Assembly (NCBI GenBank): GCA_043421945.1
Contig: JBHOGO010000051.1
Location: 1-33,767, forward strand
Direction of reading: 5' to 3'
Source: Thaumasiovibrio sp043421945
GTDB lineage: Bacteria; Pseudomonadota; Gammaproteobacteria; Enterobacterales; Vibrionaceae
Length of the DNA: 33,767 nucleotides
The translations under genes were made by a program, and so were the position numbers. Shown here one piece after another: positions 17,163 through 24,890 of the stretch (its first letter is position 1; every line of letters starts with the position of its first letter). The notes below the pieces were generated by a model. The model was not told where the DNA came from. It saw only the letters and a program-made list of their open reading frames with translations, and searched no databases.

Positions 17163-18131
17163 CTACCAAGCGTTCTGATCAGAAAAACAGGCGCGCAAAC
17201 GGCCTTGTGAAAAGGCTTCAAGTGCTGGCGCTTCAGACTTACAGCGTGTTGAAACACGGTGGCAGCGGTCTTGATACGGACACCCTGTCGGCAAACGAAG
17301 TAAGTTTGGTGGATTGCCTGGAATAGTCGGTAGCTCATCTTCGACTGTATCCAAACGTGGGATAGCTTTCAGTAGGCCTTCGGTATAAGGGTGAGATGGC
17401 TGGTAGAAGATTTCATTCACTTTGCCATATTCCATCGTACGACCGGCATACATCACCAAGACTTTGTCACAGCTGCCTGCAACGACCCCTAAGTCGTGAG
17501 TGATCATAATAATCGCCGTATTGAATTCACTTTTCAGCTCATTCAACAGATCCATAATCTGTGCTTGAACCGTAACATCAAGTGCTGTTGTTGGTTCATC
17601 AGCAATCAACAGTTTCGGGCGACATAGCAGTGCCATGGCAATCATAACGCGTTGACGCATACCACCAGAAAACTCGTGAGGATACATTGTAATACGCTTA
17701 CGAGCTTCAGGGATTTTCACCGCCTCAAGCATACGAACTGACTCTTCAAATGCCTCAGTACGTCCCATACCTTTATGAAGCATGAGTACTTCCATCAACT
17801 GATCGCTGACTTTCATATACGGGTTTAGCGATGTCATTGGATCTTGGAAGATCATCGCAATCTGTTCAGCACGGATTGAGTTCAGCTTCTTCTCCGGTAA
17901 ATTAAGAATCTCATTACCTTCGAACTTAGCGCTACCGGTAATAATACCGTTCTTCGCTAATAACCCCATTATCGCGAAAACTGTTTGGCTTTTACCCGAG
18001 CCAGACTCGCCAACAATACCTAAGGTTTCGCCTTGGTTTAGCGAAAAATTCAAATCATTTACTGCGGTAACATTACCATCTTGAGTCGTAAACTCTACCC
18101 GCAGATCTTTTACATCTAAAAGGCTCATCAT
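17163..18131 (-). CDS. oppD: Oligopeptide ABC transporter ATP-binding protein OppD
   Basis: 322 aa (321 if the second Met is used). Partner ATPase of OppF on the inner face of the membrane. Walker A GESGSGKS, Q-loop MIFQDPMTSLNPYM, signature SGGMRQR, Walker B LLIADEPTTALD, and the C-terminal Cys motif CPYQDRC are present, with close agreement to E. coli OppD from DVKDLRVEF on. Two adjacent ATG codons occur; AAGGAG is 3 bases before the first and 6 before the second, so the second is slightly favoured. Seven bp separate it from oppC. Confidence 0.95.
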   Translation of the reverse strand: MMSLLDVKDLRVEFTTQDGNVTAVNDLNFSLNQGETLGIVGESGSGKSQTVFAIMGLLAKNGIITGSAKFEGNEILNLPEKKLNSIRAEQIAMIFQDPMTSLNPYMKVSDQLMEVLMLHKGMGRTEAFEESVRMLEAVKIPEARKRITMYPHEFSGGMRQRVMIAMALLCRPKLLIADEPTTALDVTVQAQIMDLLNELKSEFNTAIIMITHDLGVVAGSCDKVLVMYAGRTMEYGKVNEIFYQPSHPYTEGLLKAIPRLDTVEDELPTIPGNPPNLLRLPTGCPYQDRCHRVSTRCKSEAPALEAFSQGRLRACFSDQNAW

Positions 18132-18138
18132 TCTCTCC

Positions 18139-19059
18139 TTATCGATCTTTCGGGTCTAGCGCATCGCGCAAGCCGTCACCAACATAGTTAAAACAGAACA
18201 GCGTTGTCACCATAAACGCGGCAGGGAAAAGTAGCTGCCAAATAGCGAGCTCCATCGTTTGTGCACCATCTTGTAATAGTGCGCCCCAACTCGTCATTGG
18301 CTCTTGAACGCCCAATCCTAAGAACGATAAGAATGACTCAGTCAAAATCATGCTTGGAACTAATAGTGTTGAGTAGACTGCAACAATACCCAAAACGTTC
18401 GGCACGATGTGACGTGTGATAATTTTCCAACGGCTGACACCACAAACGTGCGCCGCTTCAATGAACTCTTTACTTCGTAAGCTTAATGTTTGTCCACGTA
18501 CGATCCTTGCCATATCAAGCCATGAGATCGCACCGATCGCGACAAATATCAACATGATGTTTCGGCCAAAGAATGTTACCAATACAATCACAAAGAACAT
18601 GAAAGGAATAGAGTAAAGGATCTCTAGAATACGCATCATAATGCGGTCTGTTCGACCACCAATAAAGCCTGATGTCGCACCGTAAAGCGTACCGATAACA
18701 ACAGCAACGAGGGCGCCTAACACCCCGACCATCATTGAAATTCGACCGCCAATGAGTGTACGAACGTACAAATCACGACCTAAGCTATCAGTACCAAACC
18801 AATGGGCATTTTCGCCACCAAAACTTGGTGCTGCATGTAAGGCATACCAGTCTGTTTGGTCGTAAGCATATTGGCTAAACATCGGCCCAAATAATACCGC
18901 TAGGGTGATCAGTGTAAGAATAAATAGGCTGGTCATCGCCGCTTTATTTCGCATAAAACGAATACGCGCATCCTGCCAAAGACTTCGACCTTCAACTTCC
19001 AATTGCTCAGAAAATTTTTCGATCGCATCAAGGTTTTCTTTTTTCGTTAGCATAGTCAT
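18139..19059 (-). CDS. oppC: Oligopeptide ABC transporter permease OppC
   Basis: 306 aa inner-membrane permease. A long cytoplasmic N-terminus (about 40 residues) precedes the first membrane helix (AAMTSLFILTLITLAVLFGPMF, split here for length as about residues 34-55). The family loop HWFGTDSLGRDLYVRTLIGGR is followed by five further helices and the EAA-type coupling motif EAAHVCGVSRWKIITRHIVP. It ends GLRDALDPKDR, the usual OppC/DppC terminus. Five bp separate it from oppB, so translation is probably coupled. Confidence 0.93.
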   Translation of the reverse strand: MTMLTKKENLDAIEKFSEQLEVEGRSLWQDARIRFMRNKAAMTSLFILTLITLAVLFGPMFSQYAYDQTDWYALHAAPSFGGENAHWFGTDSLGRDLYVRTLIGGRISMMVGVLGALVAVVIGTLYGATSGFIGGRTDRIMMRILEILYSIPFMFFVIVLVTFFGRNIMLIFVAIGAISWLDMARIVRGQTLSLRSKEFIEAAHVCGVSRWKIITRHIVPNVLGIVAVYSTLLVPSMILTESFLSFLGLGVQEPMTSWGALLQDGAQTMELAIWQLLFPAAFMVTTLFCFNYVGDGLRDALDPKDR

Positions 19060-19064
19060 TACCT

Positions 19065-19985
19065 TTAGTATCGAATTTTCGGATCAATGTATGCCAATAC
19101 AATATCGACAATAGCATTGAAGATAATAGTCAGGGTGCCAATCAAGATGGTCACACCAAGTACTAACGAATAATCACGGTTAAAGGCGGCATTAACGAAT
19201 AGTCGACCGATACCTGGTAAGCCGAAGATGGTCTCGATAACCACCGATCCGGTAATAATACCGACGAATGCAGGACCCATGTATGAAACGACAGGCAACA
19301 ACGCTGGACGAAGCGCGTGTTTAAGAATGATGTAGCGATAACTCAAACCTTTCGCGCGAGCAGTACGGATAAAGTTACTGTTCAGAGTTTCAATCATGCT
19401 ACCACGCGTAATACGTGCAAATGTGGCTACGTATAAAAGAGACATCCCCATCATCGGCATGAGCATGTACTGTAACGAACCGTCATGCCAACCACCCGCA
19501 GGTAGCCATCCGAGGTTAATAGAAAATATGTAGATCAAAATTGGCGCTAATATAAAGGATGGCATCACTACCCCTGCCATCGCGGTCGACATCACAATAT
19601 AATCAAACCAAGTATTTTGTTTTAATGCGGCAAGCGTACCGACTGTGACCCCCATGATCACCGTAAAAATAAACGCAAAGAAACCAATCTTTGCAGACAC
19701 TGGTAATGCGGCAAAAACCAGTTCATTTACCGTGTAATCTTTATATTTAAATGACGGGCCAAAATCACCTTGAAGGATATTACCTAAATAAGTGGTGTAC
19801 TGCTGGAATACAGGTTTATCTAAACCGTATTTTGCTTCGATATTTGCCATTACCTCAGGGGGTAGTGGTTGCTCCGTTGAGAACGGATTCCCGGGTGCGA
19901 ATCGCATTAAAAAGAATGAGATCGTAATCAGCACCAATAAGGTCGGGATCGCTTCAAATATCCGTTTAGCGACGAATTTAATCAT
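19065..19985 (-). CDS. oppB: Oligopeptide ABC transporter permease OppB
   Basis: 306 aa (E. coli OppB 306). The N-terminal helix IPTLLVLITISFFLMRFAPG, a periplasmic loop with GDFGPSFKYKDYTV, and the EAA motif RTARAKGLSYRYIILKHAL are the usual features, with five further predicted helices. It pairs with OppC to make the channel. The 334-bp gap from oppA contains a large hairpin, suggesting that oppBCDF is expressed by read-through at a lower level than oppA. Confidence 0.95.
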   Translation of the reverse strand: MIKFVAKRIFEAIPTLLVLITISFFLMRFAPGNPFSTEQPLPPEVMANIEAKYGLDKPVFQQYTTYLGNILQGDFGPSFKYKDYTVNELVFAALPVSAKIGFFAFIFTVIMGVTVGTLAALKQNTWFDYIVMSTAMAGVVMPSFILAPILIYIFSINLGWLPAGGWHDGSLQYMLMPMMGMSLLYVATFARITRGSMIETLNSNFIRTARAKGLSYRYIILKHALRPALLPVVSYMGPAFVGIITGSVVIETIFGLPGIGRLFVNAAFNRDYSLVLGVTILIGTLTIIFNAIVDIVLAYIDPKIRY

Positions 19986-20243
19986 AAACTCAACCTTGTT
20001 TTATAGTCTGTGACATAGCTAATGCATACCAAATAATGAGTATGGTTAGTAATTAAAAAATGAACGCTTGTTTACTTTGCAGTTATCTGCATTTTTATAA
20101 TGTGCTTAGCCATATTCATTTTCATCCAGATCATTAATTGCATAGGATGAAAGTTATCTAGGCTAAAAAAGCAAGCGGTGGGCTATCTATCAATCGACCC
20201 TACATAACATGTTGTATTTGCATCTTTATTCAATGAGATGAAA

Positions 20244-20291
20244 ATTCAATCGATAGGTGAGTATATAAATACTCACACTTATCGATTGAAT
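20244..20291 (-). terminator. Large oppA-oppB intercistronic hairpin (attenuator)
   Basis: An outer 12-bp perfect arm (ATTCAATCGATA/TATCGATTGAAT) and an inner 8-bp perfect arm (GTGAGTAT/ATACTCAC) form a 48-nt stem with a 4-base loop, 28 bp after the oppA stop. It is not followed by a strong T-run, so partial termination or 3'-end protection of oppA mRNA is more likely than full termination. The rest of the 19986-20319 gap shows no gene. Confidence 0.7.
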
Positions 20292-20319
20292 AGTGACTTC
20301 ACATTAAATTAAGTAAGAT

Positions 20320-21942
20320 TTACTTTGTAATGTAGAGATCTTTAGAGAAGATTTTGTCTTCTGCGTTGCCATCAGGGTAACCACCAACAGTTGGGTTAAC
20401 CAAACGAGCACGGACGTAGTGATAGATAGGCGCGATAGGCATATCTTCAGCTAGTTGGATTTCAGCCTGCTGGTAGATGCTATTACGTTCTTCGTCAGAT
20501 TTTGCAACAAGTGCAGCCTCCATGAGGGCATCATAGGCTTCACTTTTATAACGAGGGTCATTACTACCATTGTCTGATTGCATTAGCGCAAGGAACGCAG
20601 ATGCTTCATTGTAGTCTGCACACCAACCTGCACGTGTTACATCAAAGTTACCTGCACGGCGGTTGTCTAGGTAAGTTTTCCACTCTTGGTTTTCTAGGTT
20701 AACTTCAACGCCAAGTGATGTTTTCCACATAGAAGCAATGGCAACAGCAAGCTTACGGTGGTTTTCACTGGTGTTATACAGCAACGTGAAATCAAGTGGA
20801 TTACCTGGACCAAAGCCAGCATCTGCAAGCATTTCTTTCGCTTTAGCAACACGCTCTGGCTGAGTCAATGTACCAAATTCTGGCATGACTGGCTCAAAAC
20901 CTTCAGTGATTTCTGGCGTGAAGAAGTAACCAGGAACTTGGCCTTGACCTAGTAGCGCTTGAGTGACGACATCACGATCAATGGCGTAAGAAAGTGCGGT
21001 ACGTACGCGAACATCATCAAACGGTGCTTTTTCGTTGTTGAAACCGTAGTAGTATGAACACAAGTTACCAACGATTTTCACTGATTCTGGGTTATTCTGT
21101 TGAAGACGGCGGAAGTGCTCATTTGGTAGTTCGTTCGTCATGTGAATCTCACCAGCCATGAAACGGTTCATTTCCGCTACTTGGTTTTCAATTGGTAAGT
21201 AAGTCACTTTCTCGATAATTGTTTTATCGTTGTCCCAGTAATGCTCATTACGTGTTAGCTCGATACGCTCATTAACAACCCAGTTGTTAAGCGTGTATGC
21301 GCCATTACCTACGAAGTTTTCTGGACGAGTCCATTGATCACCAAACTTTTCAACCGTTGCACGGTGAACAGGTTTTACTGTTGTGTGGCCCATCATCTTA
21401 ACAAAGTAAGGTAGTGGGGTAACAAGAGTGATTTCTAATGTGCGCTCATCAATCGCCTTAACACCAAGCTCTTCTTTATCTTTTTCACCCGCAATGATTT
21501 CTTTTGCATTAGCAAATTGCGCTTTTTCTAGATACCAAGAGTAAGGAGAAGCGGTTGCTGGATCAGCAGCACGTTTCAGGCTGTATGCAAAGTCTTCAGC
21601 AACAACAGGGTCACCATTTGACCATTTTGCATCTTCACGAAGGTAAAATGTAAACGTTTGGTTATCTGCAGTTTCCCAACGCTCAGCAACGCCTGGAATC
21701 GTCGCACCATTTTCATCTTGATTAACTAGACCTTCTAGAAGATCACGGATAACGTTCGACTCTGGCACGCCTTCTGTTTTGTGGGGGTCAATCGAGGCAA
21801 CTTCAGTACCGTTACCACGGACAAGCTCTTGCTTATCTGCAAGCTGTACGCCTTCCGGTACGTGAGCGGCAAAAGCGGCTGTAGAGGCTACAGACATACC
21901 TGCGGCTAAAAGTAGCGCCTGAGTGATTTTATTCTTATTCAT
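20320..21942 (-). CDS. oppA: Periplasmic oligopeptide-binding protein OppA
   Basis: 540 aa (E. coli 543). It captures oligopeptides in the periplasm and delivers them to OppBCDF. The signal peptide covers residues 1-25 (ALLLAAGMSVASTAAFA, cut before AHVPEG). The mature chain has the family-5 binding-protein blocks LVRGNGTEVASIDPHKTEG, FTFYLREDAKWSNGDPV, ALSYAIDRDVVTQALLGQ and the C-terminal MPIAPIYHYVRARLV. A GGAG site lies 7 bases before the ATG. First gene of the opp operon. Confidence 0.96.
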   Translation of the reverse strand: MNKNKITQALLLAAGMSVASTAAFAAHVPEGVQLADKQELVRGNGTEVASIDPHKTEGVPESNVIRDLLEGLVNQDENGATIPGVAERWETADNQTFTFYLREDAKWSNGDPVVAEDFAYSLKRAADPATASPYSWYLEKAQFANAKEIIAGEKDKEELGVKAIDERTLEITLVTPLPYFVKMMGHTTVKPVHRATVEKFGDQWTRPENFVGNGAYTLNNWVVNERIELTRNEHYWDNDKTIIEKVTYLPIENQVAEMNRFMAGEIHMTNELPNEHFRRLQQNNPESVKIVGNLCSYYYGFNNEKAPFDDVRVRTALSYAIDRDVVTQALLGQGQVPGYFFTPEITEGFEPVMPEFGTLTQPERVAKAKEMLADAGFGPGNPLDFTLLYNTSENHRKLAVAIASMWKTSLGVEVNLENQEWKTYLDNRRAGNFDVTRAGWCADYNEASAFLALMQSDNGSNDPRYKSEAYDALMEAALVAKSDEERNSIYQQAEIQLAEDMPIAPIYHYVRARLVNPTVGGYPDGNAEDKIFSKDLYITK

Positions 21943-22332
21943 GCATTAGCTCCAAATTCAATGCGTTTTACGTCCTTGACTACCCACATGTTCTGTCCAA
22001 TATTTCAGCAAATATCAGTATTTATCACTGTTACACTGATTGGAAAGGTAGATTACGCTCGAAACAGTACCATTCAATGAAGCTATTTGCTACATCCTAC
22101 CCACAAAAAATAACTTTATGCTAAAAAGGCAACACCTTTGGAGCATTAAACACTAAAAGCTTTACTATTGTGATGTTTTTCTTACTTTAATAGCACGAAT
22201 AATCAGTTGATCAGCCCAAAATAGCGCATTTCACACATTAAACGGCAATAAAAACTGCACAAAATTTCACATTTGATACAAAAGCACACAGACGCTGCTC
22301 AATTGACAGAGCTTCTCTTTTTTACCTGCACT
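21943..22332 (-). other. oppA upstream region
   Basis: About 390 bp of AT-rich sequence upstream of oppA. It must carry the operon promoter and a leader, but I could not place a convincing -35/-10 pair. Binding by amino-acid regulators or GcvB-type small RNAs is known in enterics; I see no specific site that would support it here. Confidence 0.4.
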
Positions 22333-22354
22333 AAAAAAGCGCCTTAAGGCGCTT
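22333..22354 (-). terminator. Terminator of the 50-aa gene
   Basis: On the minus strand: AAGCGCC, loop TTAA, GGCGCTT, then a T-run of six. It lies about 35 bp after the stop of the 50-aa frame, which supports that frame being a transcribed unit separate from oppA. Confidence 0.9.
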
Positions 22355-22389
22355 CATTGGTGCAAGCAAAATCATACACTCATCACAAT

Positions 22390-22542
22390 TTATCTATCGT
22401 CACCTTCAGATTCAAAAGGATGATTATCGCTGTCATTTTGTTGATTTTCCCTTAACAATTCTTCGCTATTGTCAACTTCATCTATACCGAGATCATGCAT
22501 CATCTGCTTGATTCGTTTATTCGCAACACGGCCATGTTTCAT
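22390..22542 (-). CDS. Conserved-looking small hydrophilic protein, 50 aa
   Basis: A 50-codon frame starting MKHGRVANKRIKQMMHDLG and ending FESEGDDR. The first ~20 residues are basic and could form a helix; the remainder is very acidic and polar (EVDNSEELLRENQQNDSD), so the protein is strongly two-faced in charge, without membrane segment or signal peptide. Support for a real gene is an excellent ribosome site (AAAGGAGAG, ~6 bases before the ATG) and a perfect intrinsic terminator just downstream. I do not recognise the family. A nucleic-acid- or ribosome-binding role would fit the charge pattern but is only a guess. Confidence 0.7.
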   Translation of the reverse strand: MKHGRVANKRIKQMMHDLGIDEVDNSEELLRENQQNDSDNHPFESEGDDR

Positions 22543-22831
22543 CGTGCTCTCCTTTCGCTGCAATATGTTGATTTAGTATCCTCAGAAACCATTTCTCTTT
22601 CGCCATCCCAAATGGCCAATTTTTATCGATTAATGAAATAACTGAGGTACTCATAACTATGGCACAGAACGACTGCATCACCAGTTTTTGGCAACCAAAG
22701 TCCAATAGACATAACAAAAAGGAATATCAAAAAACTGGTTAGATTATCTGCTCACATAAGATGATTTACGGACAGAAACGCCTGATTTTTATTCGTTTTA
22801 CACGTATTATTTTTTTATCAGCAAGAAGGAA
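22543..22831. other. Intergenic region with no clear gene
   Basis: It separates the 50-aa gene (minus) from the small plus-strand frames and presumably carries both promoters. A minus-strand frame of 66 codons overlaps the 50-aa gene in another phase and has no supporting signal. Confidence 0.4.
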
Positions 22832-22915
22832 GTGAACACTGCAATCATATTCATTCACCTGCTGATTATCTTTGTTTTTACAATATACATTAAGAAGAAA
22901 ATACTAAAAAAATAA
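22832..22915 (+). CDS. Possible 27-aa single-span membrane peptide
   Basis: A GTG-initiated frame, hydrophobic through residues about 4-20 (AIIFIHLLIIFVFTIYI) and ending in a Lys-rich tail (KKKILKK), the inside-positive layout of a small inner-membrane protein. AGAAGGA precedes the GTG, but by only one base, which is poor spacing, and no ATG is available in frame. It lies 37 bp upstream of the 33-aa frame. May be a chance ORF in AT-rich DNA. Confidence 0.25.
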   Translation: MNTAIIFIHLLIIFVFTIYIKKKILKK

Positions 22916-22952
22916 GCAGAACCGTTCCGTATTGATGTAATAAGAGAAGAGA

Positions 22953-23054
22953 ATGAGACCAGTAGGCTACCAACCACACCCATCTAGCTCCCGTGTTCGC
23001 CACGGCTTTGTGCCTGCAAAAGGTACAACAAAGAAAACACCAAAATCGCAATAA
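22953..23054 (+). CDS. Small basic protein, 33 aa, unrecognised
   Basis: An ATG frame beginning MRPVGYQPHPSSSRVRHGF and ending KKTPKSQ. The peptide is rich in Pro, Ser, Arg, Lys and His and has no hydrophobic segment; it is predicted to be strongly basic and mostly unstructured. An AGAGAAGAGA purine stretch precedes the ATG, and an intrinsic terminator starts 21 bp after the stop, so this is a tight transcription-unit-like arrangement. Base composition is clearly less AT-rich than the flanks, as for a coding segment. The function is unknown. Confidence 0.55.
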   Translation: MRPVGYQPHPSSSRVRHGFVPAKGTTKKTPKSQ

Positions 23055-23075
23055 ACATTGATTTTAGTGTACAAG

Positions 23076-23101
23076 AGGCTCCTCACAACGGGGCCTTTTT
23101 T
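23076..23101 (+). terminator. Terminator of the 33-aa gene
   Basis: AGGCTCC and GGGGCCT pair over 7 bp (one G-U) around a 7-base loop, followed by six T. The opposite strand has only a weak T-run, so it may also slow transcription coming from the moa operon. Confidence 0.85.
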
Positions 23102-23110
23102 GCCTCTTTA

Positions 23111-23147
23111 TTTATGTCGAAAGCGCAGTATTTATATCGAAAGCGCA
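23111..23147. repeat. Two tandem copies of a 17-bp motif
   Basis: TTTATGTCGAAAGCGCA (23111-23127) and TTTATATCGAAAGCGCA (23131-23147) differ at one base and repeat with a 20-bp period, two helical turns. They lie just past the 3' end of the 177-aa gene. They could be a paired protein-binding site or a local duplication. Confidence 0.6.
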
Positions 23148-23175
23148 ACCTAGCTATACTCCGTTCAATTTACCG

Positions 23176-23709
23176 CTAACCCTTTATCTGTACTAACCAA
23201 AGATGATGTTCATCGTCTGGCTTCACTATTGAGCAGTGCAATGCTGCCAGCAACGCTGCCCAACGGTGATGACCTTCAATCAAGCTTAAACCTGCCTGAA
23301 AATGATGCTCACCAGCAAGCGTGAATCCAAAAGAATGTTTTAAAACGATAGGAGGAAAAGGCCATGTACGGGTAGCATTAAAGCCACTCACTAAAAAATC
23401 GGCTTCATAGCTCTGACCTTGCATACGTCGTGATAACGTATTGATCGTCGCTTGATAGGGGGTATGGACATTCGCAATAAGATCACTTGTTGTCCATACC
23501 TGTTTTTCGAATTGCAACGTATTAAAATCTAACCAACCCCAACGTGATAATACGGCTTGCCAATGTGCAAATACCCATTGGCGTAATATACAGGGGGGAA
23601 AATTTGGCAATACCGATTGATGACGAGATAGCCAGTCATCAAAAGGCTCACAGCAATTGGTGCCATAGCCATGGGGCATCATATCAAAAAGAATTCGCTG
23701 ACTGCCCAT
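23176..23709 (-). CDS. Uncharacterised 177-aa protein at the end of the moa operon
   Basis: 177 aa, rich in Trp, His and aromatic residues, with no signal peptide or membrane helix. The N-terminal half (PHGYGTNCCEPFDDW, FAHWQAVLSRWGWLDF) matches nothing I know. The C-terminal part has a ParB/sulfiredoxin-like look: FPPIVLKHSFGF, then GLSLIEGHHRWAALLAAL with GHHR at about 146-149, the position where ParB-like domains carry their G-[HE]-R motif. That resemblance is inference from a short motif. It starts 12 bp after moaE on the same strand, so it is probably translated from the moa transcript, but a role in molybdenum cofactor synthesis is unproven. Confidence 0.6.
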   Translation of the reverse strand: MGSQRILFDMMPHGYGTNCCEPFDDWLSRHQSVLPNFPPCILRQWVFAHWQAVLSRWGWLDFNTLQFEKQVWTTSDLIANVHTPYQATINTLSRRMQGQSYEADFLVSGFNATRTWPFPPIVLKHSFGFTLAGEHHFQAGLSLIEGHHRWAALLAALHCSIVKPDDEHHLWLVQIKG

Positions 23710-23721
23710 CTTGTGTCAACC

Positions 23722-24168
23722 CTACTCTATCCAGCGTTGTGTAGCTTGGAAATCTTTGCTTTCTGCTTCAACCCAACGCTGACCCGACGTCGTACACTCC
23801 TTTTTCCAAAAAGGGGCACGATTTTTAAGGTAATCCATCACAAATTCACAGGCTTTAAATGCCTCTTCACGGTGTACACTTGAAGCGCCCACAAAAACAA
23901 TCTGATCGGTCAATGACAATTCACCAATTCGATGGACAACAATCAGCTCCGCCAACGTCCACCGCTGCTTAGCCTCGTCGACAATCTCTTTTAGCGCTTT
24001 CTCTGTCATTCCCGGATAATGTTCGAGATAGAGCCCAGTGACGTCCTCACCTTGGTTATAATCTCGAACACGTCCAATGAAGTTAACGACCCCTCCGACA
24101 GAAGGAGAAACGCACAATTGTTCATATAACGCGCCTACATCAAAATCTTCTGTTTGAATTCGGATCAT
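23722..24168 (-). CDS. moaE: Molybdopterin synthase catalytic subunit MoaE
   Basis: 148 aa. With MoaD it converts cyclic pyranopterin monophosphate to molybdopterin by inserting two sulfurs. GGVVNFIGRVRDYNQG, LYLEHYPGMTEKALKEIVDE, VVHRIGEL and MDYLKNRAPFWKKE are diagnostic; the active-site lysines fall at about K115 and K122. It directly abuts moaD with no spacer. Confidence 0.95.
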   Translation of the reverse strand: MIRIQTEDFDVGALYEQLCVSPSVGGVVNFIGRVRDYNQGEDVTGLYLEHYPGMTEKALKEIVDEAKQRWTLAELIVVHRIGELSLTDQIVFVGASSVHREEAFKACEFVMDYLKNRAPFWKKECTTSGQRWVEAESKDFQATQRWIE

Positions 24169-24408
24169 TTAACCTCCCGTTACCGGCGGGAAAAAAGCGA
24201 CTTCATCGCCTTCAGAAAGCGGTTCATCATTCGCTGACATCGTTTGATTCACTGCTACCAAAGTTGTCGCTAAGGCTTTTTCCCATTCAGGACCGCGTTG
24301 TGATAGCTCTGCTTTAAGTGCAGACGTAGAACGAGGAGCAACATCTAACGTCAATGAATCAGCACCAACTTGCTCTCGTGTCATAGCAAAGAATTTAACG
24401 GTAATCAT
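24169..24408 (-). CDS. moaD: Molybdopterin synthase sulfur carrier subunit MoaD
   Basis: 79 aa from the ATG at 24408; a GTG at 24411 is one codon upstream. It is a ubiquitin-fold sulfur carrier, and the required C-terminal Gly-Gly is present (FFPPVTGG), where the thiocarboxylate forms. The start MITVKFFAMTREQVG aligns with E. coli MoaD. The ATG overlaps the moaC stop by one base (TGATG), and AGAGAGG inside moaC serves as ribosome site, so the two are translationally coupled. Confidence 0.94.
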   Translation of the reverse strand: MITVKFFAMTREQVGADSLTLDVAPRSTSALKAELSQRGPEWEKALATTLVAVNQTMSANDEPLSEGDEVAFFPPVTGG

Positions 24409-24890
24409 CACAATGCCTCTCTTTTAAAGTGTCCCGATTTTCCACCTTGCTTTTCAACCAGCTGTAATCCTGTAATCGTAATATCTTTTTGAATCGCTTT
24501 GCACATGTCATACAAGGTTAAGGCTGCAACTGACGCTGCGGTGAGAGCTTCCATTTCCACGCCGGTTTTACCAGTGAGCTTACAAACAGTTTCGATATGT
24601 ACCCGCTGTTTTTCCGGCTCAGGTGTAAGTTCAACCCCCACTTTAGTCAACATTAATGGGTGGCAAAGAGGGATAAGATCGGATGTCTTCTTCGCTGCTT
24701 GGATTCCTGCTATACGTGCCGTCGCAAAAACATCCCCTTTGTGGTGTGAACCACTTAAAATCACAGCCAATGTTTCTGCTGACATTTCGACATAGGCTTC
24801 CGCTTTTGCAATACGCACTGTCTCAACCTTTGTCGAGACATCCACCATGTTTGCTTCGCCGCTGGCGGAAATATGCGTTAACGCTGACAT
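24408..24890 (-). CDS. moaC: Cyclic pyranopterin monophosphate synthase MoaC
   Basis: 160 aa (E. coli 161). It finishes the conversion of the MoaA product to cyclic pyranopterin monophosphate. Motifs: LTHISASGEANMVDVSTK, LIPLCHPLMLTKVGVEL, GKTGVEMEALTAASVAALTL (split across the TGVEMEAL core), DMCKAIQKDITI with the catalytic Asp/Lys region. It overlaps the 3' end of moaB by 13 bp. Confidence 0.95.
   Translation of the reverse strand: MSALTHISASGEANMVDVSTKVETVRIAKAEAYVEMSAETLAVILSGSHHKGDVFATARIAGIQAAKKTSDLIPLCHPLMLTKVGVELTPEPEKQRVHIETVCKLTGKTGVEMEALTAASVAALTLYDMCKAIQKDITITGLQLVEKQGGKSGHFKREAL

Noticed and set aside
22517..22717. 66-codon minus ORF overlapping the 50-aa gene
   Set aside because: Different frame from the well-supported 50-aa gene and without a ribosome site.
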